Origin: Streptococcus suis YS56
Lineage (GTDB): Bacteria; Bacillota; Bacilli; Lactobacillales; Streptococcaceae
Length of the DNA stretch: 64,000 nt
NCBI RefSeq assembly: GCF_000440115.1
Contig: NZ_ALMY01000004.1
Coordinates: forward strand, 1 to 64,000
Direction of reading: 5' to 3'
Shown in pieces: positions 39,066 to 47,781 of the stretch; within the stretch, counting starts at the first letter, position 1, and every line of letters starts with the position of its first letter. The notes under the pieces were generated by a model that searched no databases, was not told where the DNA came from, and worked only from the letters and a program-made list of their open reading frames with translations. Made by a program: the position numbers and the translations under genes.

Positions 39066-42000
39066 ATGGATAAGAAACAAAGTTTTTCTTTGAGAAAATT
39101 AAGCGTAGGGTTGGTTTCAGGGGTTATTGGCACTATGCTATGTTTTGGCTTAGTAGTTGTATCTGCTGAAGAACTGGTCTTGTCGGCTGACCAATCGCCT
39201 TCTCTTGTAGGAAATGTGACAAATCCGGAAGAGAAGAATGATATGGAGGAGATAGGGGGAAGGCTTATTAATGAGCATTCTGTTGTTGAAATTAATACCA
39301 GTAAAGATTATGGAAGTACAGAAGGTAAGATTGAAGATGTAGCTGTTTCAGAACCAGTTGAAAATCTGTCAGACAGCTCAATATTGGACACTGAACAAAC
39401 TGATAACGTCCTGAACAATGAAACAAAACAAGTAGATGAAAACACAGATTTACAATCAGAAAGTGTTAATCCTATTGAAGCGAAAATTGTTGGAAACAGT
39501 TTCAGTGATTCTCAATTTAGTCAAGAAACACGAATAGACAACGAACAAAAACGAGCAATCTCTAAAGTAACAAATATTTGGAGTGCCAATTCAATTTCAG
39601 AAGTTAAGGAAGAAATTGAACGCCAGAAAAAACAGGGATTAGAGTCTTATGTTGTCCAGTGGGGGGATACTCTGTCTAGTATCTCAATGGCTAGCAACCA
39701 TACAGTTAGTAGTCTTGCTGCTATTAATAATATTAAAAATATTGATTTAATTTACACAGGTCAGCTATTAAACGGAGTTATTCCTCAAGTTAATCAAATA
39801 GAAAATGCAACTATAGAACTTGAAAAAGAAAAGGCTCTTAAAAAAATAAAAGGAAAGTGGAGATTGAACACTGAAGATGTAGTTGGTAAGGAGATTGCGC
39901 GCCAAGAAAAGCTGGGTTTTAATGATTATGTTATCCAGTGGGGAGATACCCTATCTATTATTTCGAAAGTAACAGGAAAACCATTAAATCAAATTGTAAG
40001 CGAGAATAGAATTGTTGATCCAAACTTAATTTATACAGGTCATATACTCAAAGGGATTTTGTCTCCTGTCTTAAATTTGAATAAAAATATTGCTATCAAT
40101 TCAAATTCACAACATGCAGTGCAACTGAGCGATTTGGTAGTTAATGAATTAGAAAATAAACAAGCGGATGAAACCGATCCTAAAAAATCGGAAGTATTGC
40201 CTTCAAATACAGAAATTGCTAACAAGAATGTTTTACCTACTCAAGAGGGAAGTTCAGAAAATAGTGCAAAACCAATCACAACATTAGAGATTCAAGTGGG
40301 ACCTGTAGACGGCACAATTAATAAGGAGATTATTAAAGAAATACCTAGTGAAACTGAGTTAGTTCATCCGAAACCTGAAGAGGAAAAAGTTGAAGAAGGA
40401 TCTAAAGTAGAAGAGGTAATCAAGCAAGTAGAGGACCCAATAAAAAATGAGGAAGAGCCAGCTAAATATATAGTAGTTTCTGGGTATGCTTACAATAGTG
40501 AGAATACTTTGTTAGAGGAGACGGAGATAAAGATTAGCTCGGTAACTTCAGCTTCAATTATTGCTAAAACAGATGTGACAGGTTATTTTTATGCACATTT
40601 AAAAGAAGGTGAGGTTCATACTTTAGAAGCAGAAGACTTTAGAGTAGAAGTTGCAACTAAAGTCGGAAATGAACCAGAAATTCATAATATTTTGGGTAAA
40701 TTTGAAACTGGTAGAGTTTGGTCTGAAGACAATGATGAATTGCGTCTAAAAAGTAATGTTATCTTTTTGGACGATGCAAAATTTGTGACTGAATTTGCAG
40801 ATGAAAATACGGTAATTTTATCAAACATTGCCGATGTTAGAGTTGGGGATATTGTTGTCGTCCCACCGGCTAAAATCTATGAAGAACCGAGAGTTATCCA
40901 GGTTGTTTCAGTTGACACAACTGATGGACGGACAAAGATTCAATATGTAACACCAAATCTTTTTGATGTCATTAATCATTTAGACATTAAGAATGAAGAA
41001 TTTGATTTAGCTAATGCCTATTTTGTTCCAGCTGACGGAGTGACAGTCTTGAAAGAAGATGTTGCTGATGAAACTGGGATGAGAACTATAGAATTAGGAG
41101 TGTCTGTAAAGTATTCAAAAAGTATCGGGGACAAACTTGATTTAACATCAAATTCAGAATTTAGTTTGAAAGGTAACGTAGACTTGAAAGTTGGTGGTAA
41201 ACTCAAATCAGAGGCCATCACAATACCGGATATTTCAAAGTTTGAACTTGGAAAATTTGATTTACCTCAATTTGATCTTTCTAACAGTTTGGAACTTGCT
41301 ATTGAAGGAGGCGTCGAGGTTGCAACAAAGACTAAATTAGATAAAGAAGATGTTAAAGTAATATTTGGAAGGCTAATAATTCCAACAAATTTCCCAGGTT
41401 TCTCCATAGATATTCCAATTACTGCTAAATTAGAAATCGGGGGGAAATTAAAATATAGCTTCGGAGGAAGCAGTATTATTACTAATACAGTTAAATTGAA
41501 TAACTTTGTTCCAGAATTTAGTTCAAATGTGGAATTTAAGTTTGATTTAGCTAAATTAAAAGCTGAAGCTGAAATGAAAATTGGACCAGAATTGCAGGTA
41601 AAATTAGCTGTCCTATCTCTACCAATTATGTCAATTAATGGATTTGCTGGGTTCGGCGCAAGTACAGAAATAGAAGGGGCTACATATGCTAATGTGAATT
41701 TGAACTCTAATGCGGAAGACACAGAAAAGGCTGGAGTAAAAGTATCGAAAAAATTAAGCGGAGAGATATTTGGTTTTGGAGAACTTGAAGGAAGATTTGA
41801 TCTTATTGAAGATGGTGTGAAAAAAATAAATTTAAACAATAAGGAAAAATTGTTGAAAAATTTAGAAATAAAGTTTTTTGATGCTAAATTTTCACTTCTT
41901 AAATACGAACTCCTCCTTGATAGCAATGGCAATATTGTCGGAGAAACTGAAAAGGAGAGTGGAAAATATGAGTTTGTTGGAAGCACAGGTGGCTACGATC

Positions 42001-42869
42001 AAACAGATAGATTTCAAGTAACCAAGCCCCTTTCTGGATTAAAAATTGAGCAAGATGAAAATAGTGGAGTCAAAGTTTCTGTTAATTTTGATAAAATCAG
42101 GCAATATGAAGGGAAAGGTAGACAGATAGCAGAGTATACCTGGGACTCTATCTGGGGGAACAAGGAGTATGGAGAATTTTATGGAAAAACAGAATTTTTT
42201 GTGGAAGTAGCAAAAACTCAACATATAAAATTTAATGATAGTAAAAAATTAGATCTCACCCCTTATGGATCAAATAGTGAAATAATGGAATTATTGAAAG
42301 ATATGTATATTGAAATACCCCAATATGACTTTTCAAGTCCTTGGGATTCAGGTTATTTATTCCATAATCCAGAAGGTACAATACTAGTTGGCAATGAGCT
42401 GTATGATTTGAATGACGGAGTGCATAGATTTTCTTTATTGCCAGAAAAAGAGGGTGAGTATGAAATGTTCATTGTCCGTAAGTTTACAAGTAATCCAGGA
42501 TTTCATGGGATTGTTATCTATCCAATTGTGATTTCATTTGACGATCTCACTCCACCGAATTTTGAAATATACTCTTTGAGTTCTAGCTTTGATAGGTATT
42601 TCGTTGATGGAACCAAACCAGGATCTTATCAGGGTGGGGAGTATGATAGGGTATTTGAAAAATCTTATATTACATTCACAAATGAAAAAACGAAACAAAG
42701 TATTACGGAACTTACAGAATCAAGAACATTCTTTATTGACAGAGATATTTTTACTGCAAATGCTAGAATAAAAGTAGAAGCTGAGGATATGTATGGAAAC
42801 AAATCTGAACCATTTTACATTCAACTAGATGACAATGGAAACTTTTATTCAAAAGTAGGAGTTGTTTAG
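39066..42869 (+). CDS. Large LysM surface protein with YSIRK-like signal
   Basis: A 1267-residue exported protein. The N-terminus FSLRKLSVGLVSGVIG is a YSIRK-type signal, with probable cleavage near VSA-EE at about 33. An acidic linker is followed by two LysM domains (about 190-240 and 285-335), each with a preceding EIxRQ...G motif and both reading QWGDTLS. A Pro/Glu linker (about 370-465) leads to a CnaB-like beta domain (about 468-530), then a long beta-rich region of unknown fold (650-1000) with alternating K/E and hydrophobic strands. There is no LPxTG motif or membrane tail; attachment is probably by LysM to peptidoglycan. The gene is visibly more AT-rich than its neighbours and sits between 38-bp repeats. 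Confidence 0.85.
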   Translation: MDKKQSFSLRKLSVGLVSGVIGTMLCFGLVVVSAEELVLSADQSPSLVGNVTNPEEKNDMEEIGGRLINEHSVVEINTSKDYGSTEGKIEDVAVSEPVENLSDSSILDTEQTDNVLNNETKQVDENTDLQSESVNPIEAKIVGNSFSDSQFSQETRIDNEQKRAISKVTNIWSANSISEVKEEIERQKKQGLESYVVQWGDTLSSISMASNHTVSSLAAINNIKNIDLIYTGQLLNGVIPQVNQIENATIELEKEKALKKIKGKWRLNTEDVVGKEIARQEKLGFNDYVIQWGDTLSIISKVTGKPLNQIVSENRIVDPNLIYTGHILKGILSPVLNLNKNIAINSNSQHAVQLSDLVVNELENKQADETDPKKSEVLPSNTEIANKNVLPTQEGSSENSAKPITTLEIQVGPVDGTINKEIIKEIPSETELVHPKPEEEKVEEGSKVEEVIKQVEDPIKNEEEPAKYIVVSGYAYNSENTLLEETEIKISSVTSASIIAKTDVTGYFYAHLKEGEVHTLEAEDFRVEVATKVGNEPEIHNILGKFETGRVWSEDNDELRLKSNVIFLDDAKFVTEFADENTVILSNIADVRVGDIVVVPPAKIYEEPRVIQVVSVDTTDGRTKIQYVTPNLFDVINHLDIKNEEFDLANAYFVPADGVTVLKEDVADETGMRTIELGVSVKYSKSIGDKLDLTSNSEFSLKGNVDLKVGGKLKSEAITIPDISKFELGKFDLPQFDLSNSLELAIEGGVEVATKTKLDKEDVKVIFGRLIIPTNFPGFSIDIPITAKLEIGGKLKYSFGGSSIITNTVKLNNFVPEFSSNVEFKFDLAKLKAEAEMKIGPELQVKLAVLSLPIMSINGFAGFGASTEIEGATYANVNLNSNAEDTEKAGVKVSKKLSGEIFGFGELEGRFDLIEDGVKKINLNNKEKLLKNLEIKFFDAKFSLLKYELLLDSNGNIVGETEKESGKYEFVGSTGGYDQTDRFQVTKPLSGLKIEQDENSGVKVSVNFDKIRQYEGKGRQIAEYTWDSIWGNKEYGEFYGKTEFFVEVAKTQHIKFNDSKKLDLTPYGSNSEIMELLKDMYIEIPQYDFSSPWDSGYLFHNPEGTILVGNELYDLNDGVHRFSLLPEKEGEYEMFIVRKFTSNPGFHGIVIYPIVISFDDLTPPNFEIYSLSSSFDRYFVDGTKPGSYQGGEYDRVFEKSYITFTNEKTKQSITELTESRTFFIDRDIFTANARIKVEAEDMYGNKSEPFYIQLDDNGNFYSKVGVV

Positions 42870-42905
42870 AATAGAAGAAAAGAGATGATTGCGGTCATCT
42901 CTTTT
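42868..42905 (+). repeat. 38-bp direct repeat, right copy
   Basis: Identical to 38833-38870, and starting inside the stop codon of the surface-protein gene. It carries a non-functional copy of the DUF2087 gene end and a working copy of the terminator (stem at 42878-42905), which can also serve the convergent gene at 42909. Confidence 0.95.
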
Positions 42906-42908
42906 GTC

Positions 42909-43211
42909 TTACAAAATAAAGGGTTCAATCTTCAACTCTATCTGGTTGCCATACTTGGCTAGTAAGTCGTCTGCCAGGGGATGATAGAGTTCTCTTAGTT
43001 GTTCAATCTTGTCAGGGAATTGCTTGCCGATGTAGTCAAACTTGCATTCGATGGTTAAGAAAAGTTGGTGGAAGAGTTCGTTCATCTCATTCAATCGGGC
43101 AGTCATTTCTTCATCCTCTTTGAGAAAATCAGGAATTTCTGAGCGATTGTTGACAAAACCGTCGATGAGTTTTACGGGGAAAGAGCCGTATTCTAGGACA
43201 AATTCGTACAT
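42909..43211 (-). CDS. Conserved hypothetical protein
   Basis: A 100-residue acidic, mainly helical protein (MYEFVLEYGSFPVKLIDGF start) with no signal or membrane segment. Its SD AAGGAG is six bases before the ATG. I do not recognise a family. It stands alone, convergent with the preceding gene and sharing its terminator, and divergent from the VTC-domain gene. Confidence 0.65.
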   Translation of the reverse strand: MYEFVLEYGSFPVKLIDGFVNNRSEIPDFLKEDEEMTARLNEMNELFHQLFLTIECKFDYIGKQFPDKIEQLRELYHPLADDLLAKYGNQIELKIEPFIL

Positions 43212-43407
43212 GGGGTTCTCCTTGCCTTACTATTGATAAGACTATTGTAGCATAGTTTGGAATGTGACAAAAGAATTTCAACTTTATTGCAGTTTAAGTT
43301 TTGTTTAACATTACTTTCAGTTTCGTTTAAAGGTTGTTCAGTAAACTATGTATTGTAAATGAGGCAGGCAACTGCTAAGAAGTTTTTTAGATAAAAGAGA
43401 GAAAAAC

Positions 43408-44151
43408 ATGAAAACTAGAATCGTACAAAAACAATTTAAACGTAAAGAAACAAAATACATCGTTGATAAAGAAACATTTGCACTACTTGAAAAAGATTTA
43501 CAGAAACATATGGTTTCAGACGAGTTTGCAACGTCAACCATTACAAATATATATTTCGATAATGAAGATTTCGATATGATTCAAGATTCTATTGCTAAAA
43601 AGAATGGTCGTGAGAAGATTCGCATGCGTGTCTATGATGCCAAACCATCTGAATCTAGTCAGGCCTTCCTTGAAATCAAGAAAAAAGAAAACAAAATCGG
43701 TTACAAATATCGTCTTACTTCAAACCCAGTTTCCGTAACAAATTATATTGAAAACGGAGTGATTGATTCAACTATTAAAGATGAAAAAGTCACCTCAGAA
43801 TTGGAACAATTGAGAGAACGTTACGGTACAATTAAACCTAAAATGTATATTTACTATGATCGTGTTTCCTATAAAGGGATTGAAGATAGAAAAGTTCGAC
43901 TCACAATTGACAAGAATTTGCTCTACCGCGATTATGATGTAGATGCCATGGAAGGTAAGTTTGGTAAAGACCTTTTGGATCCTACAAAAGTTATCATGGA
44001 AGTAAAGGTTCCTGAAGAGCGACCAGAATGGTTGGTAGCCTTGCTTGAAAAATATCAAATTGAAAAACAATCATTCTCAAAATATGGCAATGCCTATAAA
44101 CTTGCCCACAACATCACCGGAGAGGAAGTAAATCAACATGCAGCTGTTTAA
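43408..44151 (+). CDS. VTC-domain protein (polyphosphate polymerase-like)
   Basis: This 247-residue protein matches the VTC domain, the tunnel fold of eukaryotic polyphosphate polymerase: basic beta-strands FKRKETKYIV, EKIRMRVYD, FLEIKKKE, YDRVSYK, RLTIDKNLLY and the metal-binding Glu in VIMEVKVPE. Bacterial members sit beside DUF4956 membrane proteins, as here. Polyphosphate synthesis is an inference from the fold; other triphosphate-tunnel activities remain possible. The preceding gap 43212-43407 holds an AT-rich promoter region with repeated GTTTAA words. Confidence 0.75.
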   Translation: MKTRIVQKQFKRKETKYIVDKETFALLEKDLQKHMVSDEFATSTITNIYFDNEDFDMIQDSIAKKNGREKIRMRVYDAKPSESSQAFLEIKKKENKIGYKYRLTSNPVSVTNYIENGVIDSTIKDEKVTSELEQLRERYGTIKPKMYIYYDRVSYKGIEDRKVRLTIDKNLLYRDYDVDAMEGKFGKDLLDPTKVIMEVKVPEERPEWLVALLEKYQIEKQSFSKYGNAYKLAHNITGEEVNQHAAV

Positions 44152-44815
44152 TAGCATTTTTTCAACAGCCAATAGCAGTATCACCTTAGCGCAGATGTCC
44201 ATGGTTTTTGGAGTCAGTCTGGCCATGGGTATCCTGCATGCTGCTGTGTACAAATACAAAGCCAATTACACGAAAGAATTCGTCATTACATTAAGCCTAA
44301 TGCCAACCCTAATTGCTGTTATCATTGCCTTGGTAAATGGTAATTTGGGTGCAGGTGTTGCGGTTGCAGGGACCTTTAGTTTGATTAAGTTCCGTTCTGC
44401 CGCTGGTTCATCAAAAGAGATGTTGGCCATCTTGCTAGCGATGGCAATCGGTTTGGCAACGGGTATGGGATTCCTAGGTTTGGCGATCTTTATGACTCTT
44501 GTTTTATCGGTATGTATCCTTATTTTTGAAAATAGTAGTTTTGCGCAAGTCAATCAAAATCGTCGCCATCTTTTGGTAACTGTACCAATGAATTTTGATT
44601 ACGATCAATTTTTTGAAAAACAATTTGGTAAGTCTTGTAAGCAATCTGATTTAATTTCCCTCAAGTATAAAAAGAAAAAAGAAGCACTTGTCTTAGAATA
44701 TCAAGTCCTACTCGATAAGAAAATTACAGACAAACGATTGGTCGATACAGTATTATCAGCCGGTCCCTTGGATGTCGTATTGAATAAACAAATGCCTAAG
44801 AAGAAATATTTGTAA
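44138..44815 (+). CDS. DUF4956 membrane protein
   Basis: This 225-residue protein has four membrane helices (about 17-40, 48-66, 72-90, 100-130) and a soluble C-terminal domain of about 85 residues. FSLIKFRSAAGSSKEM in the loop between helices is a family mark. It overlaps the VTC gene by 14 bases, so the two proteins are probably made together, the membrane partner perhaps exporting or anchoring the polymer. Confidence 0.8.
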   Translation: MQLFNSIFSTANSSITLAQMSMVFGVSLAMGILHAAVYKYKANYTKEFVITLSLMPTLIAVIIALVNGNLGAGVAVAGTFSLIKFRSAAGSSKEMLAILLAMAIGLATGMGFLGLAIFMTLVLSVCILIFENSSFAQVNQNRRHLLVTVPMNFDYDQFFEKQFGKSCKQSDLISLKYKKKKEALVLEYQVLLDKKITDKRLVDTVLSAGPLDVVLNKQMPKKKYL

Positions 44816-44824
44816 TAGCAAAGA

Positions 44825-44851
44825 AGCCCAGGACTTCCAAGGGCTTTTTCT
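44825..44851 (+). terminator. Terminator after the DUF4956 gene
   Basis: AGCCC pairs with GGGCT with a T-run after it. The stem is short but well placed between convergent genes. Confidence 0.6.
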
Positions 44852-44879
44852 GTTTCACTTGTGAAAAGAGGTTCTTAGA

Positions 44880-45362
44880 TTATTCTTCATAAAAATCAAC
44901 GCTGTAATCCAGCAGTTTGTTCCCATCATAGCGGAAGCAGGCAGAGAAGAATGGACGGTTTTCCAAGAGCCATTCTTGAAAATGCCGATCGCCTTCCCAA
45001 GTTGGTTTGGAGAGCACTTGGTCATAAGGAACCCATTCTAAATCTCCTTCGTTGCATTCTATTAGGTTTCCCTCAAAGCCAGTTATCTTAAAGACATAGG
45101 TGTACCAGTCAGTGTTTGGAGTAAAGTCTGGAAAGGTGATGACCCCTTTGAGGGCATGCTTGGTGACGGTCAGTCCTGTTTCTTCAAAGACCTCGCGAAT
45201 GGCACAGGCTTGTGGAGTTTCACCAGGTTCCAACTTGCCACCGACCCCAATCCATTTTCCTTGGTGGACATCGTTTTCTTTTTTATTGCGATGGAGTAGG
45301 AGAAATTCTTTGCCATTATCAATGTAGCAAATCGTCGCTAGTTGGACAGGTTTTTTGGTCAT
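44880..45362 (-). CDS. mutX: Nudix hydrolase, MutT/MutX-like
   Basis: A 160-residue Nudix protein. The Nudix box GKLEPGETPQACAIREVFEETGL (quoted residues G, E, RE, EE and G in consensus positions) is complete. GKWIGVGG just before it is typical of 8-oxo-dGTP-type MutT/MutX proteins, which remove oxidised nucleotides. Other nucleotides cannot be excluded. It is divergent from folE. Confidence 0.8.
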   Translation of the reverse strand: MTKKPVQLATICYIDNGKEFLLLHRNKKENDVHQGKWIGVGGKLEPGETPQACAIREVFEETGLTVTKHALKGVITFPDFTPNTDWYTYVFKITGFEGNLIECNEGDLEWVPYDQVLSKPTWEGDRHFQEWLLENRPFFSACFRYDGNKLLDYSVDFYEE

Positions 45363-45495
45363 AGTAGCTCCTTGAAAATCATTTCCTCCATTATATCACA
45401 AAGCTAGTCGATGGGTATGGGCTAGATTAAAATTGGTCGGGGACAGTTTCTGCATTCGGAAGTTGAAAGCCCTTTTCTGAAAACAGTTTTTGAGG

Positions 45496-45501
45496 TATAA
45501 T
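45496..45501 (+). promoter_or_regulatory. -10 box of the folate operon
   Basis: TATAAT lies 28 bases upstream of the folE ATG, with no clear -35. The 167-base gap to the divergent Nudix gene holds nothing else recognised. Confidence 0.6.
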
Positions 45502-45529
45502 AAGAACATCAAACTATTTAGGATGCACT

Positions 45530-46093
45530 ATGTCAAAACAAGAACAAATCGAACAAACAATTTATCAATTATTGGAATTATTGGGTGAGGACCCGAATCG
45601 TGAAGGTTTATTAGATACGCCTAAACGGGTCGCTAAGATGTATTTAGAGATGTTTAACGGCCTAGAAGAGGATCCCAAAGACCAATTTACAGCTGTCTTT
45701 TCAGAGGGACATGAAGAGGTTGTTTTGGTAAAGGATATTCCTTTTCATTCTATGTGTGAACACCATCTTGTCCCATTTTATGGTATTGCCCATGTTGCCT
45801 ATATTCCGAGCAAGGGGCGTGTGACAGGTCTTAGCAAGTTGGCGCGTGCAGTCGAAGTAGCCAGTCGTCGTCCTCAATTGCAGGAACGCTTGACCCATCA
45901 GGTTGCCCATGCCCTTCAAGATGCCCTTGAACCAGAAGGTGTTTTTGTCATGGTAGAAGCAGAGCATATGTGCATGAGTATGCGAGGGATTCGTAAGCCA
46001 GGTAGCAAGACAGTGACTACAGTTGCCCTTGGCAAATACAAGGAAGATGCCATCTTACGCCGTGAACTCTTGTCCATGATCCACAATAAATAG
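45530..46093 (+). CDS. folE: GTP cyclohydrolase I
   Basis: FolE converts GTP to dihydroneopterin triphosphate, the first step of folate synthesis. The 187-residue protein has zinc ligands C76 and H79 in MCEHHLVPF and C148 in MCMSMRG, so it is the zinc-dependent type IA enzyme. [18 protein letters not shown] at the N-terminus is conserved. First gene of folE-folP-folB-folK. Confidence 0.96.
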   Translation: MSKQEQIEQTIYQLLELLGEDPNREGLLDTPKRVAKMYLEMFNGLEEDPKDQFTAVFSEGHEEVVLVKDIPFHSMCEHHLVPFYGIAHVAYIPSKGRVTGLSKLARAVEVASRRPQLQERLTHQVAHALQDALEPEGVFVMVEAEHMCMSMRGIRKPGSKTVTTVALGKYKEDAILRRELLSMIHNK

Positions 46094-46101
46094 GAGGTTC
46101 T

Positions 46102-46914
46102 ATGTCAATTGAACAATTAGCCCATCAAGTAACCATTATGGGGATTCTCAATGTGACCCCAGATTCATTTTCAGATGGGGGTAACTATAATGAGGTAGAA
46201 TCTGCCCTGATTCAAGTAGAAAAGTTGTTGGCAGACGGCGCGACTGTCATCGATGTTGGTGGGGAGTCCACTCGTCCAGGTGCAAGCTTTGTGTCTGAAG
46301 AAGACGAGATTGCTCGCGTGGTTCCGATTATCCGCGCTATCAAAGAAAACTATGACTGTCTTGTCAGCATCGATACCTATAAAACAGGCACAGCACGTGC
46401 AGCCTTGGAAGCAGGAGCAGATATTTTAAATGATGTCTGGGCAGGACTTTATGATGGAAATATGTTTGCACTGGCTGCGGAGTACAAGGTACCAATTATT
46501 CTCATGCACAACCAGAAAGACGAAAGCTATGCGGATGTTGTTGGAGAGGTCAAAAACTTTCTGACCGAGCGTGCCCAAGCAGCACTTGATGCTGGTGTTT
46601 CCGCAGACCAGATTTGGGTAGACCCAGGATTTGGTTTTTCAAAAAATGTCCAACATAATCTGGACCTCTTGCAAGGTCTGGAACATATTACTGCTCTCGG
46701 TTATCCCGTTCTATTTGGAATATCTCGTAAGCGCGTGGTGGACTATCTGCTTGGTGGAAATAGCTTACCGACTGACCGCGATCAAGCAACGGCAGCCTTG
46801 TCTGCCTGGGCAGTCCAAAAAGGCTGTAAAATGGTCCGTGTTCACAATGTCGCTGCCAACCGTGACATCGTTAAAGTTTGGGACCAATTGACTTCTGGAG
46901 GTCAACATGGATAA
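46102..46914 (+). CDS. folP: Dihydropteroate synthase
   Basis: FolP joins pABA to the pterin pyrophosphate and is the sulfonamide target. The 270-residue protein shows both signatures: MGILNVTPDSFSDGG and DVGGESTRPGA, plus the later FGISRKRVVDYLLGG. I see no insertion in the pABA loops of the kind linked to sulfonamide resistance in streptococci, but that requires alignment. It overlaps folB by eight bases. Confidence 0.95.
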   Translation: MSIEQLAHQVTIMGILNVTPDSFSDGGNYNEVESALIQVEKLLADGATVIDVGGESTRPGASFVSEEDEIARVVPIIRAIKENYDCLVSIDTYKTGTARAALEAGADILNDVWAGLYDGNMFALAAEYKVPIILMHNQKDESYADVVGEVKNFLTERAQAALDAGVSADQIWVDPGFGFSKNVQHNLDLLQGLEHITALGYPVLFGISRKRVVDYLLGGNSLPTDRDQATAALSAWAVQKGCKMVRVHNVAANRDIVKVWDQLTSGGQHG

Positions 46915-47269
46915 GATTTCTCTTAATAAATGTCGCTTTTACGGCTACCATGGTGCCTTCAAAGAAGAACAAGTTCTTGGTCAAATTTTCACAGTTGACT
47001 GTGACTTGTTTGTTGACTTGACAGCAGCTTCACAAACTGACAATTTAGAAGATACGGTTCATTACGGTATGGTCTTTGAAACCATTAAAGCAGTTGTGGA
47101 AGGCAAACCCTACATCCTTATAGAAAAGGTAGCAGGTGTTATTTGTCAGGAGATTTTTGATCAATTTCCAAAGGTGGAGAAGATTCGCTTGGCCATTTAC
47201 AAGGAGAATCCGCCTATTGCTGGACACTATGATTCTGTCGGGATTGAATTGGAGCGTGAACGACCATGA
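46907..47269 (+). CDS. folB: Dihydroneopterin aldolase
   Basis: This 120-residue enzyme cleaves dihydroneopterin to hydroxymethyl-dihydropterin. FYGYHGAFKEEQ at the N-terminus and the catalytic lysine in ILIEKVAGVI are visible. It overlaps folP upstream and folK downstream (ATGA), so synthesis is coupled. In S. pneumoniae the equivalent activity is fused with HPPK in SulD; here they are separate proteins. Confidence 0.93.
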   Translation: MDKISLNKCRFYGYHGAFKEEQVLGQIFTVDCDLFVDLTAASQTDNLEDTVHYGMVFETIKAVVEGKPYILIEKVAGVICQEIFDQFPKVEKIRLAIYKENPPIAGHYDSVGIELERERP

Positions 47270-47760
47270 AGCATCTAGCCTATCTCAGTATCGGAGGGAA
47301 CATGGGCAATCGGAAAGCCTATTTACAGGCAGCCCTAGACAAATTAGCCAGTCATCCTGACTGCCGACTTGGTTTGGTTTCACCCATCTATGAAACACCA
47401 GCTTGGGGCAAGACAGATCAGGCTAATTTCCTCAATCTGGCCTGTCAGGTTGAAACAGATTTATCTGCCCAAGACTTTTTAGGCCTTTGCCAGCAGATTG
47501 AACTGGATCTGGATCGGGTCAGGATTGAAAAGTGGGGCCAACGTACCATTGATTTGGATATTATTTTTTGGGATGAGGAGAAGATTCAAGAAGAGAATCT
47601 GATTGTTCCCCATCCTTACGCCCATGAAAGAGCATTTGTTCTTTTACCACTGGCTGATATTGCAGCAGATTATCGACATCCTGGCCTTGGTCAAAGGGTA
47701 GAAGAGCTAGTAAGTAATTTAGGAGATACTTCAGACATTAAAAAAATCTCCCTTGACTAA
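47266..47760 (+). CDS. folK: HPPK (hydroxymethyl-dihydropterin pyrophosphokinase)
   Basis: This 164-residue kinase transfers pyrophosphate from ATP to the pterin before FolP acts. YLSIGGNMGNR at the N-terminus, PIYETPAWG, and the signature RTIDLDIIFWD with the two metal-binding Asp are present. Four-base overlap with folB; last gene of the folate operon. A GntP-type permease gene follows after 21 bases with no clear terminator. Confidence 0.94.
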   Translation: MKHLAYLSIGGNMGNRKAYLQAALDKLASHPDCRLGLVSPIYETPAWGKTDQANFLNLACQVETDLSAQDFLGLCQQIELDLDRVRIEKWGQRTIDLDIIFWDEEKIQEENLIVPHPYAHERAFVLLPLADIAADYRHPGLGQRVEELVSNLGDTSDIKKISLD

Positions 47761-47781
47761 AAAGGGAAACTAAGGGGAACT

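Noticed and set aside
38833-42905. attL/attR of an integrative element with integrase
   Set aside because: No recombinase lies between the repeats, so only an insertion footprint can be claimed.
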